Assembly: GCA_020152595.1 (NCBI GenBank)
Contig: JAIGNY010000711.1
Location: forward strand, 302,001-366,000
DNA length: 64,000 nucleotides
Direction: 5' to 3'
From: Chiridota heheva
Lineage: Eukaryota; Echinodermata; Holothuroidea; Apodida; Chiridotidae
Under the pieces are notes generated by a model. The model was not told where the DNA came from, ran no database searches, and was given only the letters and a program-made list of their open reading frames with translations. Positions 59,641-64,000 of this stretch are shown piece after piece. Positions within the stretch are counted from its first letter, which is position 1. Each line of letters starts with the position of its first letter. The translations under genes were made by a program, and so were the position numbers.

Positions 59641-59973
59641 AAAATGGAATCTTGACTTTTCAAAATCAATTCATCAGACCTTCATTATTGAGGGGGAGGG
59701 GGCAGGGGGTACTTTGCCACCTGAAAAAATTATTGGGCCATGTTGTCCCTCTTCCCGCCTCCCCCGAAAATATATTTTACCACTTAATATGAAAAATGTT
59801 ATTATCATTCATGAAACCTGCAAAACGGAAAATACCATATGCAGGGTAGGGAAATCTGAACTATTGAACGTTTATAGCTCCTGCCGTCCAAATGCTTTTC
59901 GTATATGCTTGGATACCATGCAAAAACAAGAAATGAGAGAAAAGATGACCGCAATCACTATCCTAAACATGTA

Positions 59974-60272
59974 TGGTTGGCCATGTGGGTCATAACATCT
60001 CGTAATGTTACACCGAAGTAAAATTAATTCTTGCGTCGTAAAAGTCTATTTCATACGTCTAAAACGTGTCGCTAATTGGCCGTTTCCTTTAGGTGTACGA
60101 ATAGATATAATTTTACGCGTGAAAACTAAATTTATATTCTTTAAAGGAAGTAGCGACCCGTTTAGGTATGAAATGGAATTGTTACGACATCAGAAATGAT
60201 TGTTACGGCGTAAGAATTGATTTTTCTTCGGCGTAAAATTTTAGAAGACGTTATGACCTGTATGGCCAACCA
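59974..60272. mobile_element. 299-bp MITE with TA target duplication
   Basis: TGGTTGGCCATGTGGGTCAT on the left and the reverse complement of ATGACCTGTATGGCCAACCA on the right are inverted ends. Similarity continues inward (AC.CCGAAG.AAAAT.AATTCTT.CG.CGTAA) for about 70 bp. TA dinucleotides at 59972-59973 and 60273-60274 abut the ends, as in Tc1/mariner-type elements. No coding sequence is visible. Confidence 0.85.
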
Positions 60273-60447
60273 TAAACGTGACCTTAGACTGAGGGGACAC
60301 CCCATGGCGGTATGGAACCATCTTACTCTGGGATGATGACTTTTTTCAACATAGCCAGCCAATGGTTGTATTGTGTAAGTTAAAGGGCCTTGGTGTGATC
60401 AAGGAGAATTCCCACCAACTTTTTTAGTGGTGGGGCCATGATATACT

Positions 60448-61590
60448 GTGTCCTCACCAATTTTTCTTAACCAATGGTTTTCAAAAGGTAATTTGGAACT
60501 CAGAAACGCAAAATTCCAATATGAATTGATGGTGGATCTACAACACAATTTTGACAGCGTAGAAGAATTGTATCGACCTCAATATTTTAAAGTTGTGGAC
60601 AGTGCAATTGCAAATTTGATAGAAATTTCACATCCACCGATCTTATGGAATATGGGCAAATGACAGCTATGCTAATTATGGGCGAGTACAATGCAGTTGG
60701 ACGTTACACTGAATTGGCTTCTGATCTAGAACACAAACTTTAATTTTTTAAGAGGAAATTTTCAGGTACCTACATCAGTGACTCTCATAAAATACATCAG
60801 TGACTCATAAAATATTTGAATCAATGAGCCTGGATGTTGGGAAAATTTTCCCGCAAGTTGAACGATTACTCAGACTCGTTCTTGTAAATCCAGCAAGTTC
60901 CTGCACTGCTGAAAGATTATTCAGTTACCTGAGGCGACTGAAGACGTGGTTACGTCAATCAAGGCTTAACCATCTGCTGCTATGCGATGTCTATAGTGAG
61001 ATTCTGGACAAAATCGAACCACGCGTTATCGTGGAGAAATTCATCAACAACAATCCAGATTCACGAAGGAAAGTATTTGGATGTTACTAAATATATGTCT
61101 TTGAAGACAAAATAAAATGGACCTTATAACCTGTTGAAATTAATGGAAGGAAGAATTTAAATTGGTGCACTATAGCACACTTTTCATCATACTGTGTGGC
61201 GTGTGGGCTTTCTAAGATGAACGTATACGAGCATGCAACATCCATGTACTCCATGTAACATAAAGTATGATTAGTTCTTATTTTATTCATTTCATCCGCA
61301 AATGTTGGAAATAGGCCGGAAATCGCATTTGCTATTGATAAAATACTGTGGAATGTTGATACTTTCACACTCGGTGATATTTTTTCTGCGGACGCTCATG
61401 TATTTCACCAAATTATTACAAGTCTAAATTTTTAAGTCATGAGATCTAAAAATAAAGGAGGTTTAGAAGCACCTTGCAAGGTCTGGGAAGTGTTATTTCC
61501 GGCGATTTAGGGGGTATATTTACCCAAATTTTCTTCCTACGCTACGCGCCAACTGATGGTGCCGCTTCGTTTAGATATTGTAACGGATCT
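60448..61590 (+). pseudogene. hAT transposase remnant (C-terminal half) plus element 3' region
   Basis: A frame at 60448-60663 reads RNAKFQYELMVDLQHNFDSV, then ELYRPQYFKVVDSAIANLI, the pre-dimerisation segment of ZMYM1-like hAT proteins. It is interrupted by a stop and shift. The frame at 60800-61090 reads KIFPQVERLLRLVLVNPASS, then CTAERLFSYLRRLKTWLRQ and RLNHLLLCDVYSEILDKI. This is the hAT dimerisation domain with its conserved ER.FS..R..K.WLR..RL. core and natural C-terminus. About 61470-61580 then matches the 3' region of the hAT element at 10978-14203 (GGTCTGGGAAGTG, GCTACGCGCCAACTGATGGT, GCCGCTTCGTTTAGAT), in the opposite genomic orientation. The terminal inverted repeat itself was not found, so the copy is truncated. 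Confidence 0.8.
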
Positions 61591-62129
61591 GAAATTGACA
61601 CTCGCCCGACACGCGTCCCCACCATTATTTATGACGGCTTTGCGCCATTGGGGGCGAGCCCCAAGAAGCTCCGAAGATTTTTCACTTTTGATGCCCCAAA
61701 ATGACTTAAAATCAAACATGTTAAAAAATTATGATGAAAAGAAGGAAATTGAACCGATATAATCTACTAACAGACTACTACTCTAAAATTTGAGAAAATT
61801 CGGGCGCAATAGTGGAATCTAGGGGCGAAGCCCTTGTGCTTGTTAGGGTACAAAGAGAAGTCCCCAGATAAAGTGAATATTTCTAGTTTTTGATCCCTTG
61901 GTTTTTGATGCAGTAAAATGGCTTTTAAGACAAAGACAAAGAAGTGGCAACAATTTAATTTTTAAACAGGTAGGCGAAATATCATGGACATATGCCTATA
62001 TTCAGATCAGAAGCTGTAAAAAAGGGTCCCAATGGATTAATAGCCAAGAAAAGTGTTACCTGCAAACCATGCTTGTAGTTTTCCTCCAATATCAGGAATA
62101 TTGCCTACCACAATTTGATGTAAATTCAT
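61591..62129. repeat. GGGGGCGA(A/G)(G)CCCC-type repeat module
   Basis: ATTGGGGGCGAGCCCC with AAGAAGCTC.GAAGATTT..T..TTTGATGCCCCAAAATG, and a second round near 61815 (TAGGGGCGAAGCCC), match phrases at about 15575-15660 and 15890-15945. It is a dispersed noncoding repeat with no gene recognised. Confidence 0.55.
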
Positions 62130-62600
62130 CAATACTCGTAAAGTTTCTTCAATTTTTGTAAACTCTTTTTCATTTTCGGGAAATTGTCTTCAATTTGAGG
62201 AAATTTGGATCAATTTTCGTAAATATCTTTCATTTCGGAAAAATTGCATCAATTCCTGTAAAAATTCATTCAATTTTCGTGAAATTTCCTTTAATTTTTG
62301 TGAAATCTTTATTTTCGAGAAATTGTCTTCATTTTGGGGAAAAGTTGCATCAATTTTCGTGAAATATCTTTCATTTTCAAAAATGTTCTTCATTTTCGGG
62401 AAATTTTTGCTACAATGAAAATGAAAAAAACTTCCTCAAAATGAAAGACTTTACAAAATTTAATGCAAATTTCACGAAAATGAAGGAAATTTCACGAAAA
62501 CTGAAGAACATTTCACGAAAATGGAAGATTTCCGAAAGAAAAGATGCCATGATGGAATCTGACTCTTCAACATCAATTCATTAGACCTTCATTATTTGGG
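62130..62600. repeat. Second degenerate A/T-rich tandem tract with an internal inversion
   Basis: From 62130 to about 62405 the units read CTTCAATTTTCGTGAAATT. From about 62415 to 62535 they switch to the complementary sense (AATTTCACGAAAATGAAGG). The tract ends with GATGGAATCTGACTC and ATTCATTAGACCTTCAT, shared with the tract ending near 59690. Confidence 0.75.
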
Positions 62601-63207
62601 GGTGGTACTTGGCCCGCAATAAGATTACATCGCATTACAATTTTACACCCATGAGCCAACAAGGTTTCCAAATTTGCTAACGACCACCCCCTCCCCTCTC
62701 TCCACTCTTGGCTACACCCCTGCTGGAAAATGTTCATCAGTTCAGAAGAAAATGTTTGGAAGAAAAACGACGTTCAGACTTCTGTCTCAATTTAATCTTC
62801 TTTGTTGGGGAAATGCGATGTTCAGAATTGCAGTGAAGAAAATAGAAAAATAGATAATAATTGACCGTTTGTCGGAAAATATTATCTCTTGTCGTATATA
62901 GTAGAGTCAAAATATGAAAAAAAAATGACCTTACCCCAAAAAAATTGCAAGAAAAGGTTTTTTGGCAGTTTTATCAAGTATGGGGTCTGGAGAAGAACAT
63001 ATCAAAAGTTGGCATCGATCGGATCTCCGGAAAGGGTTTAAATATGAGGTCATAAAAAAGATGGCCGCCGATATAAGAAATCGCTAGAAACTAGGCATAA
63101 GTCTGTAATTTAATAGTTTTTAATCATTTTAATAATGAAAATTATCACTAAAACTAAATATTTTGGCACCAACATAATTTTTGAAACTTTTCTTGGCATC
63201 ATTAATA
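62601..63207. other. No recognisable gene
   Basis: AT-rich sequence. The phrase AAAAAGATGGCCGCC (near 63055) also appears in similar form near 53130 and is probably repeat-derived. Confidence 0.4.
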
Positions 63208-63274
63208 ACGTCAGGACATTATCCGTGATGTCAGGACGTGACCTGGGACGTCATGACGTGATCTATGACGTCAG
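63208..63274. promoter_or_regulatory. Cluster of CRE-like (ACGTCA) sites
   Basis: Within 67 bp are ACGTCAGG, GTGATGTCAGGACGTGAC, GGACGTCATGACGTGA and a perfect palindromic TGACGTCA at 63266-63273. This could bind CREB/ATF-type factors and lies about 200 bp upstream of the open frame at 63475. It could equally be a short GACGT-type tandem repeat. Confidence 0.35.
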
Positions 63275-63474
63275 AATATGGTTTATTTCTAATATGTGTG
63301 TTTCAGTCCAGATTTAATGGCGCAGGAAGACATTTGATGATTTGAAAGAATTTCAAGTCATTTCTGAAAGTGGGACCCAAATTGATAGCAGTGATAGCTC
63401 CGTTACAACTGGGGCTGGGGGTTCAAATGCACCATCACTTTCGATCAAGGTTTTTGATAGACAGTCTGTCTGCC

Positions 63475-64000
63475 ATGGGCTATTGCTCCTCATATAGTGA
63501 AGTGCAAAGGTTTGAGGAAAACGCCGCTTCTTCAGTGGCTCCTGATGTTTTAGGTGAGGACAAAGTTATGCATGATATGATGCTTTTATTTGCCGCGGAT
63601 AACGTTGACTACAACATAGTGACCTTGGATGGAAAGGGAACATTTCATGGTATGGGGATGGTAGCAGCCATAACACCAGGCACACGAACCAGTCACACTA
63701 TTCCGAGGAGAAAGATGTCGGACTTGAACATAGTTGATCAGACGAAGATTGAGATCAAGGATTACCGCTTCCCAAAGAACACTCTTCGTAGCATTAAGTT
63801 TACGTCTCTGCCACTTTTGAATGTTGTTGATCATAAGATTGATGTATTGTGGGAGATGTCCTTCCGCTTCAAGCAAACACTACCAAATTGGCAAGGAGTG
63901 ATGCACCTGCTACACAAGGACTGTCTCCACCCTGGACAATCATCAGTGTTGTTCCTACCAATAATTGACATAAACCCTGGAGATAAGACATGTATCTTCT
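63475..64000 (+). CDS. Partial ORF of a repetitive uncharacterised protein family, open to the window end
   Basis: From ATG at 63475 the frame is open for 175 codons and runs off the window. It begins MGYCSSYSEVQRFEENAASS and contains LFAADNVDYNIVTLDGKGTF, then HGMGMVAAITPGTRTSH, IEIKDYRFPKNTL and NWQGVMHLLHKD. The motif string ADNVD.N..TLDG..TFHGMG..A..TPG is one I recall from proteins present in many copies in cnidarian and other marine invertebrate genomes, of unknown biochemical function and probably carried by a mobile element. That is recollection, not a search result. The upstream frame (about 63316-63490: FDDLKEFQVISESGTQIDSS) overlaps in another phase, so there may be a frameshift or an intron near 63475, and the true start may lie further upstream. 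Confidence 0.6.
   Translation, partial: MGYCSSYSEVQRFEENAASSVAPDVLGEDKVMHDMMLLFAADNVDYNIVTLDGKGTFHGMGMVAAITPGTRTSHTIPRRKMSDLNIVDQTKIEIKDYRFPKNTLRSIKFTSLPLLNVVDHKIDVLWEMSFRFKQTLPNWQGVMHLLHKDCLHPGQSSVLFLPIIDINPGDKTCIF

Overview
This is a repeat-rich eukaryotic (metazoan) window. The one host gene I can reconstruct completely is profilin, in three coding exons on the + strand (32632-32772, 38421-38604, 54572-54669). Together they encode 140 residues with consensus splice sites. The protein, the CR1-like, I-group-like and jockey-like LINEs, the hAT and ZMYM1-like transposon proteins and the many short inverted-repeat elements fit a marine invertebrate deuterostome. An echinoderm is my best guess; this is an inference from remembered family resemblance, not a database result.

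Layout. 1-9.4 kb: a pure (TA)n array, a tandem complex repeat carrying a MITE, a decayed minus-strand jockey-like LINE split by an insertion, a tRNA-like SINE head, and a large TA-rich palindrome. 10.98-14.20 kb: a complete-ended hAT transposon with perfect 8-bp target duplications and a broken transposase, sitting in the tail of an older LINE. 14-29 kb: LINE, SINE and MITE fragments and duplications, with no convincing host gene. 29.66-32.05 kb: an internally deleted I-like LINE inserted in a hAT-type MITE relic.

32.6-54.7 kb: the profilin gene. Intron 1 (5.6 kb) holds an antisense, intron-containing pseudogene of an unassigned family and many copies of a complex repeat. Intron 2 (16.0 kb) holds a near full-length but broken I-like LINE (gag with zinc knuckles, endonuclease, reverse transcriptase, RNase H), a hAT element with a same-family element nested in its own end, a 24-bp minisatellite readable on both strands, and a 1046-bp hAT MITE with perfect target duplications. 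54.7-64 kb: the probable profilin 3' UTR, degenerate A/T-rich tandem tracts, a TA-flanked MITE, a second decayed hAT on the + strand, and an open reading frame running off the window end from a family I recall only as uncharacterised and repetitive in invertebrates.

Apart from profilin, nearly everything recognisable is mobile-element material. I did not find an operon-like or defence-like system. The most informative features are the insertion chronologies that can be read from target-site duplications, the internally deleted LINE, the antisense pseudogene in intron 1, and the partial ORF at the right edge.
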